DNA of 64,000 bases from Rhinopithecus roxellana (GCF_007565055.1 NC_044555.1:33036180-33100179), one strand, 5' to 3'. Shown: positions 24,311-36,084, counted from the first letter of the stretch. Numbers and translations: made by a program. The notes: a model not told the origin generated them from the letters alone.

Positions 24311-24394
24311 GGGTGTAGAATTCAGGTTTGTTCCTCAGTATTGGTTTGTTTCTCATTAGATCTGAGCTGACTACCTTGAAATCTCCCCCAGCAG

Positions 24395-24812
24395 GGGATC
24401 CGGGTTTATTGAGGGAAGCTCTACGCTGTGGAGACTGGGAACGGGGGAGGGAGGGCACCAGAGAACACAGCCCAGTCACTGTTTGAGCCCTGCAGCGGGA
24501 CCAGCATCCAGACCAGCGAGGCAGGGCCATGACTTCGAAGAGAGGCTTCCTGTGCCCAGGAGACGTGGAAGCAGAGTCCACCACCCACGGTGAGAGCCCT
24601 GCGTGTTGGTGCTGGTGCCCTGGCTTAGGGGCTGCGGTGCCATTGCTTGTTGTGTGGTGGGCCCAGGTGGCTGAACCTGAGCAACGGTTTGCACCTGCTT
24701 TGTCAGAACCAGAGCATCCTTGGGTTCTTCCAACATCTTGGGATTTAGACGTGTGTCTTTTAATTTCAGGAGGCACAAATGATTAAATCTCTTTTTTTTA
24801 ACCTCTGCAGAA
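24395..24812 (-). other. Minus-strand open stretch with poly(A) signal, unrecognised
   Basis: Two overlapping minus-strand frames stay open here: 166 aa over 24,276-24,776 and 100 aa over 24,476-24,778. On that strand an AATAAA (CCTCAATAAACCC) falls near 24,402-24,407, so the segment has the look of a terminal exon or an old processed copy. I recognise no protein family. The same segment is preserved in the right arm at about 62,703-63,120 on the plus strand. It could equally be chance. Confidence 0.25.
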
Positions 24813-24961
24813 TCCTGAGATGTGAACCCAACCAGTACCCGTGTGACTCCTCTGAACTGAAAACAAATTCTGCTTTGTGTCAGTCTGTTTTAGGTAGTCC
24901 CCAGAGCTGTCTTGCTGCAGAAGTCTATGCGTCTCCTGCCGACAGAAGTGGCTTGAAAACA
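24811..24961 (+). other. Exon-like segment downstream of FAM156
   Basis: A strong acceptor (CTTTTTTTTAACCTCTGCAG ending at 24,810) and a strong donor (AAAACAG|GTAAGC at 24,962) bracket 151 bases. Both sites are better than average consensus. The segment sits about 0.5 kb past the FAM156 poly(A) signal and could be an alternative 3' exon, part of a read-through transcript, or an exon of an unrelated gene. Motif evidence only. Confidence 0.3.
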
Positions 24962-25224
24962 GGTAAGCGTCTTAGGTTCTGATGCTGAGATCTCATGAGA
25001 GAGTTGACAGTTGAACTGACCTAGCTCCAGGGGAGAAGGGAAAAAACAGCAGGGCTTTTCCTTCTTGAAACACAAAGGTGAATCTCGGAGGGCTTCAAAG
25101 GGGTTCGGGTTTCAAAGGGGTTCGAGGCATTGCCCTTTGGCTGATGTTTCCTAGGGTTCTGACAGTATTTTCCCCATTTCTGTATGTCAGCTGCCTTCCT
25201 CCACTCCCACACACCCATCCTCTA

Positions 25225-25345
25225 GCAACATTTTCAGTTCCGCTTTATGAATTTGGAAAGCAGAACACCAGAGAAGTTAGGGAACTAGCCCACAGTGGCA
25301 CAGGCAGTAAGAGGTAGAACAAGCATCCGAACCAGCACCCGAACC
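25225..25345 (+). repeat. MIR-like SINE fragment
   Basis: AACACCAGAGAAGTTAGGGAACTAGCCCACAGTGGCACAGGCAGTAAGAGGTAGAAC resembles the MIR tail (reverse orientation of the core is not seen). Strongly diverged. Confidence 0.55.
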
Positions 25346-25875
25346 TAGGCAGGCTGGGATCGGAGCTGGCCCCCTTCAGCAGTTCACCTCTGTGAAGGCT
25401 GTGGGTGAAGTGCCTAGAGCCGGGCTTTGGTGCTCATTTCATAGCTGGTAGCACCAGGTCTTGGTGAGATCCATTGCTGAATCCTCCACACAGTGCCGTG
25501 GGCCAGGTACAATCATCCCCACCTTGCGGAGAGTTTGTGCAGGTCCTAAGGTGGTGGCCAGAGATGCATGCATTTGTCTGACTCCCCAGCCACTCAAATG
25601 CTCTCTGCGGACCTTCTCAGTCAGCCCATTAAGCGCACCAGGTCCGTGCTGCCAGTGACAGTCATCATTTCAGCAATCATCAGGGTTTCCATTTTCTCAC
25701 CTTGCCTCTCTCCCTTCTGGGCTACGTCGACTGTCGTGGTGGGGAGGTGAGGAGGAGTTGCAGAGGTAGCCCTGCTTTGGGGGATTGAGCGATTCATCAG
25801 GGAGAGAGAGCTGACCCCATCTTAGTCTGTGTCCTTCCGCTATATCATGAAATACAACGGGCTGGGTGCTCTGGA

Positions 25876-26641
25876 TTGGATATGGTGTGTTTATCCCCAC
25901 CAAGAGTCAGGTTGAAGTTGAATGCCCAGTGCTGCAGTGTTGGGAGGTGGGTCCTAGTGGGAGGTGTTTGGGTCATGGCAGGGATCCCTCATGAATGATT
26001 CAGTGTCCTGTGATGCCATCCTGCTGGGCTGAGTTCTTACTCTCACAGGTATGAATTAGTTCGCAGGAGAGTGGATTGTTCACAAGATTCTGGCCTCCCT
26101 GGATTCTCTCTCCCTTCCTTCTTTCCAAGTGATCTCGTTGCACACGCCAGCTCCTCTTCCACTTTCCACCATGAGTTGAAGCAGCCCGAGGCCCTCACCA
26201 GATGCAGTTGCCCAAAAATGAATGTTTCAGCCACCAGAATTGTGAGCCAGATAAACCAACTGTTTCCTTTAATTTAAAAGGTTTATTTATATGAATTGTT
26301 TTTAGAGACAGGGTGATGCTCTGTTGCCGACGAGGGTGGAGTGGCACGATCGTGGCTCACTACAGCCTTGAACTCAGGTGGGATGCTCCCACCTGAGCCT
26401 CCCAAGTAGCTCAAGGATGTACTGCTATGCCAGGCTAATCTTTAAATGTTCTGTAGAGATAGTGTCTGGCCGTGTTGCCCAGGCAGATCTCGAACTTCAG
26501 GCCTGAAGTGATCCTCCCACCTTGGCCTCTCAGAGTCCTGGGATTAACAGGCACGAGCCACTGTGCCTGGCTTCCAGTTTTCTTTAGAAATTAGCCAGTC
26601 TCAGGTATTCTGTTATAGCAAAGCAAAATGAACCAAGACAG
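25876..26641 (+). mobile_element. MaLR-type LTR (MST/THE1/MLT-like) with a nested Alu
   Basis: The ordered landmarks are characteristic of ERVL-MaLR LTRs: GGATATGGTGTG, TGTTGGGAGGTGGGTCCTAGTGGGAGGTGTTTGGGTCATGG, ATCCCTCATGAATG, CATGAGTTGAAGCAGCCCGAGGCCCTCACCAGATGCAG, then after the Alu CAGTCTCAGGTATTCTGTTATAGCAAAGCAAAATGAACCAAGACAG. The element is split by the minus-strand Alu at 26,296-26,574. Confidence 0.85.
26296..26574 (-). mobile_element. Old Alu nested in MaLR LTR
   Basis: Reverse-complement Alu from TTTTTAGAGACAGGGTGATGCTCTG to GCACGAGCCACTGTGCCTGGC, strongly diverged (AluJ-like). Present at the same place in the right arm. Confidence 0.88.
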
Positions 26642-27030
26642 CTGGCAATTTGTAATGGAAACACATTTATTTCTCATGACCCTGGATGCTGGGAAGTCCA
26701 AAACGAAGATACCGGTATCTGGTATCTGGTGAGAGTCTTCTTGGTATTTCCTCACGTGGCAAAAGGTGGAAGGACAAGCCGGGAAGAATGTTATGTCCTC
26801 ACATACCAGACGAGGAAAAGAGAGAGCAAACCGACTTCTGCAAGCTCTTTTCATAGCAGCATTCATTCACTCACGAGGGCTCTGCCGTGATGGCCTAAAC
26901 ACCTGCTGTTATTCCACACCTCCCAACACTGTTGCAGTGGGGATTAATTTCACTGTGAGTTTTGGAGGGAACACAAATATTGAAACGCTAGCAGGCACGC
27001 ATTGTTGTGTCAGAGAATGGGTGTTTGATC
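26642..27030 (+). repeat. Old interspersed repeat, family not assigned
   Basis: The sequence from AAACACATTTATTTCTCATGACCCTGGATGCTGGGAAGTCC to TGAGTTTTGGAGGGAACACAAATATTGAAACGCTAGCAGGC has the look of a widespread old repeat (I recall near-identical phrasing in many loci) but I cannot name the family reliably. Confidence 0.5.
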
Positions 27031-27659
27031 CTGTGCGGTCCCAGTCCCAGGAGATGAAAGGAGTGAGAAGGATCTGAGTTGGAAAAAGCAGACATCAGGG
27101 GCTTGCTCAGGGAGGTCACAGATGCACAGTGCCACAGGGTCTCCAGGAACAGGCATGGAAAATGGGTGGGTGGCGGTAACCGAGGCACTCGGCACACCCT
27201 CCACATCCTCACTTCCAGGTCTTTGTCCCTGTACCTGCGTGTTGGGGGTGGATGGGACTTGGGGGTCATGTCTGAGACACCATACTTTCCCAAGTTACAG
27301 ACTAGGATCTGCAGTCCTGTGATGTCCACAGGTGTCCAGCATGCGACATTTTAGAGTAGAGACCAAACCAAAGGCACCAGCAGGTGAGAAAGGATTGGGA
27401 CAGGGAAAGGTGCAAATGCAGTGATCACGTGGGACATCGGAGTAGACCCGGAGAATGTAAGGAAATAGAAAGACTGCATTAAAAATCTTCCCACTAGGGA
27501 GAGTCTAGGCTCTGGTGCCTCGTTGGTGAAGTCTATCCAATATTTACAAAACACATAATACCAGCCCTTCGCACATTCTTTCAGAATGTAGAGGAGGAGG
27601 GAACATTTCCCAACTCATCCTCTGAAAATTGTATTATCCTGCAACTAAAGGCAGACAGA

Positions 27660-27945
27660 GGCTGGGCGTGGTGGCTCACGCATGTAACCCCAACATGTTG
27701 GGAATCCGAGGCGGGCGGACCACCTGAGGTCAGGAGTTTGTGACCAGCCTGGCCAACATGGTGAAACCCCGACTCTACTAAAAATACAGAAATTAGCCGA
27801 GTATAGTGGTGGGCACCTGTATTCCCAGCTACCCGGGAGGCAGAGGCAGGAGAATTGCTTGAACCTGGAAGGCACAGGTTGCAGTGAGCCCAGATCGCAC
27901 CACTGCACTCCAGCCTGGGCAACAGGCGAGATTTCTCTCAAAAAC
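27660..27945 (+). mobile_element. Alu element, left arm
   Basis: Full Alu starting GGCTGGGCGTGGTGGCTCACG, ending CACTGCACTCCAGCCTGGGCAACAGG with a TAATAATAATA tail. Mirrored in the right arm. Confidence 0.93.
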
Positions 27946-27954
27946 AATCATAAT

Positions 27955-28790
27955 AATAATAGCAACGCCAGACAGAGACAGCAGAAGAATACCATAAACC
28001 AATATCCATCATGAATATGCATGCGAAAATCCCCAAGAAAATATTAGCAAACCCCAATCCAGCGACACATACAGTGGGTTACGCAACATGACCAAGTGAC
28101 ATTTATTCTGGGAATACAAGTTTGACTTAACATTCAAATTTCAGTTAAGGTAATCCACCCTGTTAATATAATAGAGGACAGGAACTATATCATCATCTTC
28201 ATAGACAGAGAAAAATATTTGACAGTATCTGATACCCATTAGTGATAAAACCATGTCTGCACAAAGATATGTGCTCAGATGTTCACTGCAGCATTTTGCA
28301 GGAAGGCCCCAGAGTGGAAACAAGCCAAATGTCTACCAATCAGTAAAGGGATAAAGAAGTGGTATATCCATACAGCCGAATGTTACTGAGCCATGACAAG
28401 GAACACGCTACTGATGCACGCTACAGCATGTTTGCGCCTCCAAGACATTATGCTAACTGACAAATGTCAGACACAGAAGACCACTTACTGCACAAGTCAG
28501 TTTATAGGAAATGCCCAGAGAGGCAGCTCCACAGAGAGAGAAAGGAGCTTACTGGTTGCCTGGGCGGGCCTGGAGGTAAAGTAATGGGGATTGATTGCTG
28601 CTAGTGGGTACCAGGGATCTTTCTGGGATGATGGAAGTATTCTGAAACTGGATGGTGGTGAGGGCTGCAAAACTGTGTACATTTACTTAATCTCTCCGTA
28701 TTATTCCCTTTAGGTACGTGAAAGTTTGTGGCAAGCAAGTTTGTGGCAAGCAAATTAAACCTTAGTAAAACCATTTAAAACATGTAGTGC
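27955..28790 (+). mobile_element. Old L1 (L1M-type) fragments, ORF2 piece plus 3' end
   Basis: 27,990-28,235 matches the L1 ORF2 phrase 'atattagcaaaccaaatcc ... caggaatgcaaggatggttcaac' in diverged form. 28,240-28,690 matches the ORF2 end and 3' region (ATGCTACAGCATG, TTATGCTAACTGA, TTGCCTGGGCGGGCCTGG, GGATGGTGGTGAGGG). No open frame survives. Confidence 0.8.
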
Positions 28791-30091
28791 AAATGTGACC
28801 GTAAGTCGTGGAGGAAAGGGCGTGCAGTCATTTTTTTCTACAACAGTAAGCAATATCCCCTTTCTTTTCCTATTCCGCGTCCTGCCTACGTGTCCTGCCT
28901 GGTCGCCTGGCTCCTCCACGTGCACCTGATGCTCCAGCCAGATAGACTGTGCACACCTGGGCAGAGGGAGTGCTGGTGAGTGCACATGTCTACGTGTGTG
29001 TCTGTGTACGGTGTGCGCACGTTCCTGGTTCCTGCGCAGGCAGCCTGTGGGTGCATGCACTAGTGACTGTCAATCCTCTGTCTGTGGGCAGGCTCCCATA
29101 ATCCATGCTACATCCTGAATTCCACTGCCGGTTTTTCTGTTCACCAATCTCAAGGACCTGCTTCAGTTTCCCTGGTAACCAACCTCAGCCCTTAGCTTCA
29201 ACCTCTGAGCACAGGAAGACAGCCAGAGTGGGGAGGGGTGGTGTCTCACCCACAGGGCCCCTGCCGGAGCTGAGCACCCCAATGGGATGAGTGGCAGCAC
29301 GGTTACCAAGACAACAGAACTCTCGACCCCTTTCCACCTGCAAGGCTCTTCTTTCTCCCTCTCCTGGGCCTGCCGAGTATCAGGTCAGAAAGGGAAAGCT
29401 GTGGCATAACCACCCTCCTAAGTCCTTGAAATTGCTCTAGACGTGGCTGTAGAATAAATATGTCAAAAGATGCTCTTGAAAGAGAGGCAACCCCTACATT
29501 TTTTTTCCAATTCATTAACTACAAACAAGGCTATGGAGTCCAAGGTTATATTTTAAAAAACAGGGCAGGTGAAGGGCAGGTGAGCTTATGTCTCTCAACG
29601 TCAGCTGTGCATCAGGTCTCTCGTGGAGCATTTGTCCAAGAGCGGATGCCGGACCCAATCCCCAGAGAGTCTGACTTAGCAGGTGTGGAATGTGGCCCCA
29701 GCGTGAGTATCATTTTGTAACTCCTCTTATGAAAGCCGAGGTGGCAGCTGCAGAAACGGAACCATCCCATAGGAAGTAAAGCATGTCTGAAACACAAGGT
29801 CCCTCGTCAAAGGGAAAGCAGGACGTCTTTGTTCCCTGCTATGCTGGCAGTTTCTAGGGCTAATAGATTTCCCGGGCTAAGGAAAGGTCAAAAACATTCA
29901 AAGTAGCATGAGTGCTTGTTTTACAGCTGACACTGTGCTCGCTTTCCTCTATAGTCCTGAAATCAAAATTTTCATGTTAACATGCTGCATTTGCCAATGA
30001 AATATATTGTTGTTTCTGGTGAGGGTCTCCTATGTTCGAGTTATTTTTTTAACTTTCCACACATCCTCTGTATTATTATTATTGTTATTAT

Positions 30092-30093
<2 letters not shown>

Positions 30094-30123
<30 letters not shown>
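30094..30123. repeat. (TG)15 microsatellite, left arm
   Basis: Fifteen TG repeats following an ATT-rich stretch. The mirrored site in the right arm has seventeen CA repeats, which is the largest length difference seen between the arms. Confidence 0.97.
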
Positions 30124-30124
<1 letters not shown>

Positions 30125-30640
30125 TAAGAACACTTAGCCAAAGATCTACTCTTTTAGTAAATTTGAAGTATACAATAGTGTTTTTAGCTATAGGCATTAT
30201 GCTATATAGTAGATCTCTAAAACTTCTTTATCTTGCATAACTGAAACTTTGCAACTTTGACCATCAACCCTCCACTCCCTGCCCCAACCAGCCCCTGGCA
30301 AACACCATTCTATTCTCTGTTTATATAAGTTTAATTATTTTAGATTCCACATATAAGTGAGGTCGCACAGTATGTGTCTGGCATATTCACTTAGCATAAT
30401 GTTCTCAAGGTCCATCCATGTTGTCACAAATGTCAGAATTTCCTTCTTTTTAAGGCTGAATAATACTCCATTGTATGTATATACCACATTTTCTTTATTC
30501 ATCCATCAATGAACACTTAGGTTGTTTTTATGTCCTGGTTATTATGAATAGTGCTGCAAAGAACATGGGGGAGTATCTGGACTATAAATACCCAGAGTGA
30601 GATTGCTAGATCATATGGTAGTTATTTGCAAGGTGAGTAA
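30124..30640 (-). mobile_element. L1 3' region (L1M/PB-type), left arm
   Basis: On the minus strand it reads as the end of L1 ORF2: TAGCAATCTCACTCTGGGTATTTATAG, GCAGCACTATTCATAATAACCAGGAC, ATGGAGTATTATTCAGCC, and ATTATGCTAAGTGAATATGCCAGACA, followed by the 3' region. Mirrored on the right arm. Confidence 0.85.
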
Positions 30641-33224
30641 AACACTGCATAGATACGTTCACGAGACATTGCACAATCATTCCTTGAATCTAGAGATGGC
30701 TCAGATTTGTATTAGCTGATGTGAATGAATCAGCTCCCAGGCTTACTTATTAAGTGTGTGTTGAGATACATTTTTCACATTTTATTATAATTAGTGATAT
30801 CAGATGAATCCTTCTGCTTAAAGGGCCATATAGGACTAGGAAATGTACGATGAAAAATACAATTTAGCAGTCCTTTGTTTCATGTGCACCCGTGGAGACC
30901 CACCTCCGCAAACTTCTGTTTTTTTTTTCTTCAGCTATTTCTTCTGAATATTAACCTCTGTGTCTCTAAATGATGGGCTCCTACTGCTATGTCTCGATTT
31001 AGGGATTTGGAGGTTAATCTGTTGAGTTCTCAGAGGAAATGAGCATTTCGATCTCTGAGATACCTTACAGGGCCCGGGTCTGCTCTTTGGCCTTCCCTGT
31101 GGGGGCCACCCAAGCCCGGGCCTGGGCCTCCACTCGGATGCCTGTAGAGAGTCTCTGCCAATAAGAAGCCTTCATGGGAGACTCTTTGCTCATCTGTGGC
31201 AATGTGGAGGTCATGGTTGGCTTTTTCCAGAGCCTTGCAGCAGAGTCACAGGGTGATCCTCAGCCAACCTGGCATTATTCCTAGGTTCTGGGGTTCAGGA
31301 ACTGAGTGGATGGTGGTGCCAACCCGTGAGACACGGGACACAGTTGGGGGTTCACCTGCTGATTTGTTGGGCTTGTGGGATATCTGAGTGGACATGCTCC
31401 TTAAAGCATGCCCTGTGGGGGCTCTGGGGCTCAGCTGGGGTTTTCCTGGTGGAGTTCGTGATGCAGGAATCCATCAGCACACAAGCGGAGAAGGACGGAA
31501 CCACGTCTGTGTGGCCACGTGGGCACCCAGGGTCACCTACAGAATGGGGAGTGTCCAGGGCAAAGGTCGCAAGCCAGGAAATAACATTTTTGAGATGCTC
31601 GAAGTAAAAGGACCAACGAGGAGACTCAGAAGTAAAGGCCTCGGGGTAGGAGGAAAGCCAGGGGCGGCTTCACAGAATCTGAGAAGCAGAGTGTATTGGA
31701 AAAAGGAACGTGAACTGTGGCCAGGACAGCACTGGGTGCTTTGATTTAGCATTGCAGAACTAGTTGGAGATTTCAGCTGGGGAACGTTGCGTGGCTGTGG
31801 GGCTCACTGAGGAGGAAGCAGGAAGAGGTAACCAGTAACTCTGCTGCTGTGGTCTACGGGTTCAAGAAGCTTGGCTTGAAAAGATTCAGTGACCCGGGCT
31901 AGGAGAAGCAGAGGGCTGAGGACTTGCCAGGGTGTGTTATCTTCTCCTTCCCAAACACGTGAGAGGAAAATCGTGAGGTGCAGGTGCCAGAAATCCGTGA
32001 CAATCTCGAGGCCCGGTAATAGATGGCCCAGGCAGACAGAGGTATATGAGCCTCGTGGTGTTTCTCTGAAGTTGATAGAGAAGCAGCGGTTTCAAAGCAG
32101 CGGTGGGGTTGCAGGAAGGCTTCCACCACCACTCTCCTTCCTCTTTCTTATCGCCGTGACCCATGGTGGTGTGGCCCGTGAGACACCTCATCTTCCATGA
32201 AAACGGCCTAAATGGATGGTGTCCACAGAGATTGTAAGACTACTTAAGTCGGTAGAGTGTGCAATCGGGCGGGCAGGTGTTGGGAATATGTGAAAGGTGG
32301 CATCAGAGGGAGGAGGAGTCCCGCTGGGGGAACACAGAGCAGTCTTGCGATGAGAGTGGTGGACCTGTGGGGCTTGGAGTTGGGGTGATGGAAGGGGCTG
32401 GGTACATGGGGGCACTTGGTCTGGAGATTCACACCAAATGCCTGGTGTGAGGCGGTTTCTTTGCTTGGGACCACAGAAGCATGAGGAGCCATCGGAAGCC
32501 AGAAGAGGTTGTTTGTGTCTGTGGCCCTGGCCAGGATGGATTTCCAGCCTCTGTAAACCTAAGCCCTATCGTGAGAGTGGCTTCAAAGTGTTATGCCTCG
32601 TGCTGAGGAGGCTGTGCTTTTGGGCCCTTCCAGGGAGGATCAGAGAGACTTAGCCACAGGGTGACACAACAGAACTCCCCTGGGAGTTCTCCATGGGAGC
32701 TGCGAGGGGCCCCGTGTTCCAGGATTTTTTGCAAATGCAAGGAGAGCCCCGAGTCTGGAGGTTTAGGTATCTCGCAGCGAGCTACCTGTACCAGGCCGCC
32801 ATAAATAATGGTGGGGTATGTTCCCCAGTGAAGGAGCAGTGTGCAATCCAAGAAAGATTCCAGCCATCACTACCTGGCCACAGCCTAGGTGCCATCGAGA
32901 ACTGAAGATCTTTGTCAAGGACACCCGTCATTGCTCCCTAAACTCTCTTTGGGCGGTCAGGGGGTCTCCGGGTGTCTACCTGGGTGGTATCCCCTATAAG
33001 AAAAGGGGACCACATGGGGCATGAATGTGACAAGAGGAGAAGCAAGCCCTTCCTCCAAATTGACCCCTTTAGAGATCCCAGGATGAGACACAAGGGCCCT
33101 GGGAGCCTCTCTGGGTCTGGTTCCTGGTGTGCATTTGCCAGACTCTTCGGCCTCAGAGCGCTGCTGGGGCGTGAAGAAGAAGTGCTGTAGAAGTCATGAT
33201 TTTCTTAGCGTCAAGAGCCCAATC
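30641..33224. other. Arm sequence without recognised gene or repeat
   Basis: About 2.6 kb of mostly unique arm DNA. Frames up to 118 aa occur, but I recognise none and they show no exon signals that I trust. All are preserved in the right arm because the whole arm is preserved, so conservation between arms is not evidence for coding. Confidence 0.5.
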
Positions 33225-33391
33225 AGGATCTGGAAGTGGTGGCGTGGCCTCGGAGTTCCAGGTACTTGAGAGGCTGAGGTGGGAGGATGGCTTGAGCCGA
33301 GGAGTTCAAGGCTGTAGTGATCTATGTTTGCACCACTGCACTCCAGCCTGGGTGACAGAGCAAGACCTTAGCTCAAAAAAACAAAACCTAA
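33225..33391 (+). mobile_element. Alu right-monomer fragment
   Basis: Starts within the second half of an old Alu (GTGGTGGCGTGGCC ... GAGGCTGAGGTGGGAGGATGG) and ends CACTGCACTCCAGCCTGGGTGACAGAGCAAGACC. Monomeric or 5'-truncated AluJ type. Confidence 0.85.
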
Positions 33392-33774
33392 TCAGGCAAT
33401 GCGTATATAAATGTTTTCTAAATATTACAGCTCCATGTGAAGTAAGAGTGCTATTACTGATTTTGTTTTTGCTGCCTAACTGTGGTGGCTGCTTCTATTA
33501 GTAACCGAGTTCTGTTATTAAATGGAAACACTCAAAGGGGCCCAAGACAGCTGACTCGCCCCGGGGTGGAGAAGCGAGACCTGCCCAAAGGGCCGTGCCA
33601 GTGCACGAGGGTGCGTGGCGTCTGTGAAAAATCAGGAGGTTCCGCCTTGGAGAATGAGTTTCTGCCAGGATACAGCGATAGGAGACAATTCTTGGTCTGT
33701 CAGGAGCCACTGAAATTCTCCCCTGTACCTGTCAACTCTTGGGAGGAAACTGGCATTATGTACATTTGAAAGAA

Positions 33775-34105
33775 ATAAGAAGGAAAAAAGCCCTCCTTCT
33801 TTTAATAAGAAATTTTGTCTTGCTACATTTCCTCCAGATGTCATTCTCTGGCTGTAGAAACATTTTTTCACTCCACCCTCCAGGGCTCAGGCCCTGGGAA
33901 GTGGGGTCTATCTTAATAAAGAACACTGGAGCCCGGCATGGCTGGGGATGTCAATGATGGCCCCCAAGGAGGTCCTGCTCACCTCGGTGACACTCTCATT
34001 GGCTCTTCCACTGTATGTGTCTGTCTGGTTTTCTCCTCTTTCTGTGCTCTGTTTGGGAAGGGTCTATTTATGGGGAGTTAATATCATCCCAGATGATTAA
34101 AGAAG
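33775..34105 (+). repeat. Local ~300-bp repeat, copy A
   Basis: Starts near AAGGAAAAAAGCCC(T)CCTTCTTTT and includes TCATTCTCTGGCTGTAGAAAC, CAGGGCTCAGGCCCTGGGAAGTGGGGTCTATC, TTAATAAAGAACACTGGAGCC and TTTCTGTGCTCTGTTTGGGAAGGG. The same landmarks in the same order occur in copy B (34,390-34,680), and part occurs inverted in copy C (35,770-35,942). The AATAAA inside could be an LTR poly(A) signal. Family not recognised. Confidence 0.75.
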
Positions 34106-34390
34106 AGGTGGCAGCCATGCACACTGGTGCACACCTGTAATCCCAATCATTTGGGAGGCTGAGGCTGGAGGATGCTTGAGCCCAGCAGTTTGAGACCAGC
34201 CTGGGCAACATAATGAGACCTCATCTCTACAAAGAATAAACACATTAGCCGGCTGTGGTCGTGCAAGATTGTACTTGCAGCTACTGGGGTGGTTGAGGTG
34301 GGAGGATCTCTTGAGCCCAGGAGTTGGAAGCTTCAGTGAGCTACTGTCGTGCTACTAGACTCCATCCTAGGTGACAGAAAAAAAAGAAAA
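34106..34390 (+). mobile_element. Old Alu (AluJ-like), between repeat copies A and B
   Basis: GCACACTGGTGCACACCTGTAATCCCAATCATTTGGGAGG through AGACTCCATCCTAGGTGACAG and an interrupted A tail. It lies exactly between local repeat copies A and B. Confidence 0.88.
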
Positions 34391-34680
34391 AAGAAGGGGA
34401 AAAAACCCCTTCTTTTTATAAGAATCTTTGGCTTCCTGCTTTTCCTCTAGGCGTCCTTTCCTGGCTCTGGACAGTTTTTGACTCCAAGCTCCATGGCCCA
34501 GGCCCTGGGAAATGGGGTCTGTCCTAATAAAGGACAGTAGAGCCTGGCCTTGCATGGGGAGGGAAACGACAGCTTCTCTATTCTGTGTGTCTGTCAGATT
34601 CTCTGCTCTTTCTGTGTCCTGTTTAGGGAGTCTGCTTATGAGGGGTTAAAATTGTCCTGGGTTACAGTACGGAAGACAAG
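34391..34680 (+). repeat. Local ~300-bp repeat, copy B
   Basis: Same ordered landmarks as copy A: AACCCCTTCTTTTTATAAGAA, TCCTTTCCTGGCTCTGGACAG, CCCAGGCCCTGGGAAATGGGGTCTGTCC, TAATAAAGGACAGTAGAGCC, TCTTTCTGTGTCCTGTTTAGGGAG. Roughly 75-80% identical to copy A by eye. Confidence 0.75.
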
Positions 34681-35769
34681 TACGTCCCATTCCCTTGCTA
34701 CTGTGGACTGATAAGACGGTGTGCAGAGGAGGAGTCGGAGGGAATGGTATGCAGAGAGCACAAACCCACTCAAGCCCCTCACATCCCACAAGCACATTGG
34801 CTTATTTATTCTCTCTGACTGACGTGACGTTTATCTTGCTTGTCCACCCTCTGGACTGGATAGTAAGGGGAAACACACTCACTGGATTTTCATCTAATCT
34901 GGTGTCATCTGATGCTGTCATGTCACCGGTCCGTTTGTATAAATGCTCAATCTGTTTTGGTGAACATGATCAGTCTCTTGGATTGCCACCCCACCTCCCT
35001 ACTCCTGTCCAAGATGGGGAAGGGGCATATATGGCTTTTGAGTCTCCATGGTGATGTGGGAAGGGGCCTTTGACACTGGATGTTGACTGCAGTGTCCTCG
35101 GTGGTTTTTGAGGGAAGGCTCACTCTTGTCCCCAAGTCCTGCTGGCGATGCTGCCCTGCTCATCCATGTGTGAGGCTGGCGTAGCTTGCATTTTTGTCTC
35201 TCTCATCTTGATCAGGACCCTGTGCTCCTTGGCTGACTTGACCTCCGCCCACCTGCGCTGGCATCTGCAGACCCTTCTGAGTCTGGGCCTCATCCTCTCC
35301 CTGACCCCTGGCCAGTGCTGTCCACTCCACAGCCTCAGCTGCAGGGTCTCCTAGCTCCTATCTGGCTTATGCTTGCTTCATGGTAGCACCGCTGGGTTTT
35401 GAATCAGCCAGTTCCACATTCCCCTGTCAGAGAATGTTGAGCGCTAAGGTCTCCCAAAACAGCAGGAACCCAGATCAGCTCTACAAAGTGAAATTCCTCA
35501 ACTCCAGACATCCCTCTGCCCAAAGAGGCTACCGGACCATTCTGCAAAATGAGCCCCCAATTTGCATGAGGTAAAACCCTCTTTTACTGGAAGCTTCACT
35601 CCACTCCCTTGTCACACTTTCCTCCTCTGAGATGTCTGACTCTGTCACTGCCTCTGGGGACCTCCTACCGCCCCTGTGACCAGAACAGGACACTTTCTTT
35701 GGCCTGTCTTTCATGTTCACCTCAGGCTTGCCCTATTATATCCAGGTCAAGAAGGTCACACAGTTGGGA

Positions 35770-35942
35770 ATTTGTCCTTTTTCAGAACAACAGCAGAATG
35801 TGTTTCCAAGGGCCTGAGCCATGGAGCTTGGATTCAAAAAATGTGTCCAGAGCCAGGAAAGGACACCTAGGGGAAAAGCTGTAAGCCAAAGGTGTACTGC
35901 TTCTTACTTATAAGAAGAAGGGGAGATTTTTCCCTCTTGTTT
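35770..35942 (-). repeat. Local ~300-bp repeat, partial inverted copy C
   Basis: On the minus strand it reads CTTCTTCTTATAAGTAAGAAG, TGTCCTTTCCTGGCTCTGGACAC, AATCCAAGCTCCATGGCTCAGGCCCTTGGAAAC, matching the first half of copies A and B. Its distal half is missing. Confidence 0.7.
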
Positions 35943-36084
35943 CTCTTTTTTCTTTTTTTTTTTCTCGAGACACCATCTCGTTCTGTCACCAAGGCTGGAC
36001 TATAGTGGCACGATCATAGCTCACTGCAGCCTCAAAATCCTGGTTTCAAGAGATCCTTCCACCTCAGCCACCCCAAAATAACAG
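35943..36084 (-). mobile_element. Partial Alu (left monomer), left arm
   Basis: T-rich start, GAGACACCATCTCGTTCTGTCACCAAGGCTGG, TCATAGCTCACTGCAGCC, TTCCACCTCAGCCACCCC, then truncated. Mirrored at 51,426-51,568. Confidence 0.85.

Noticed and set aside
31196..31744. Frames of 93 and 118 aa preserved in both arms
   Set aside because: Everything in the arms is preserved, so this is not evidence of coding; no recognisable domain or exon signals.
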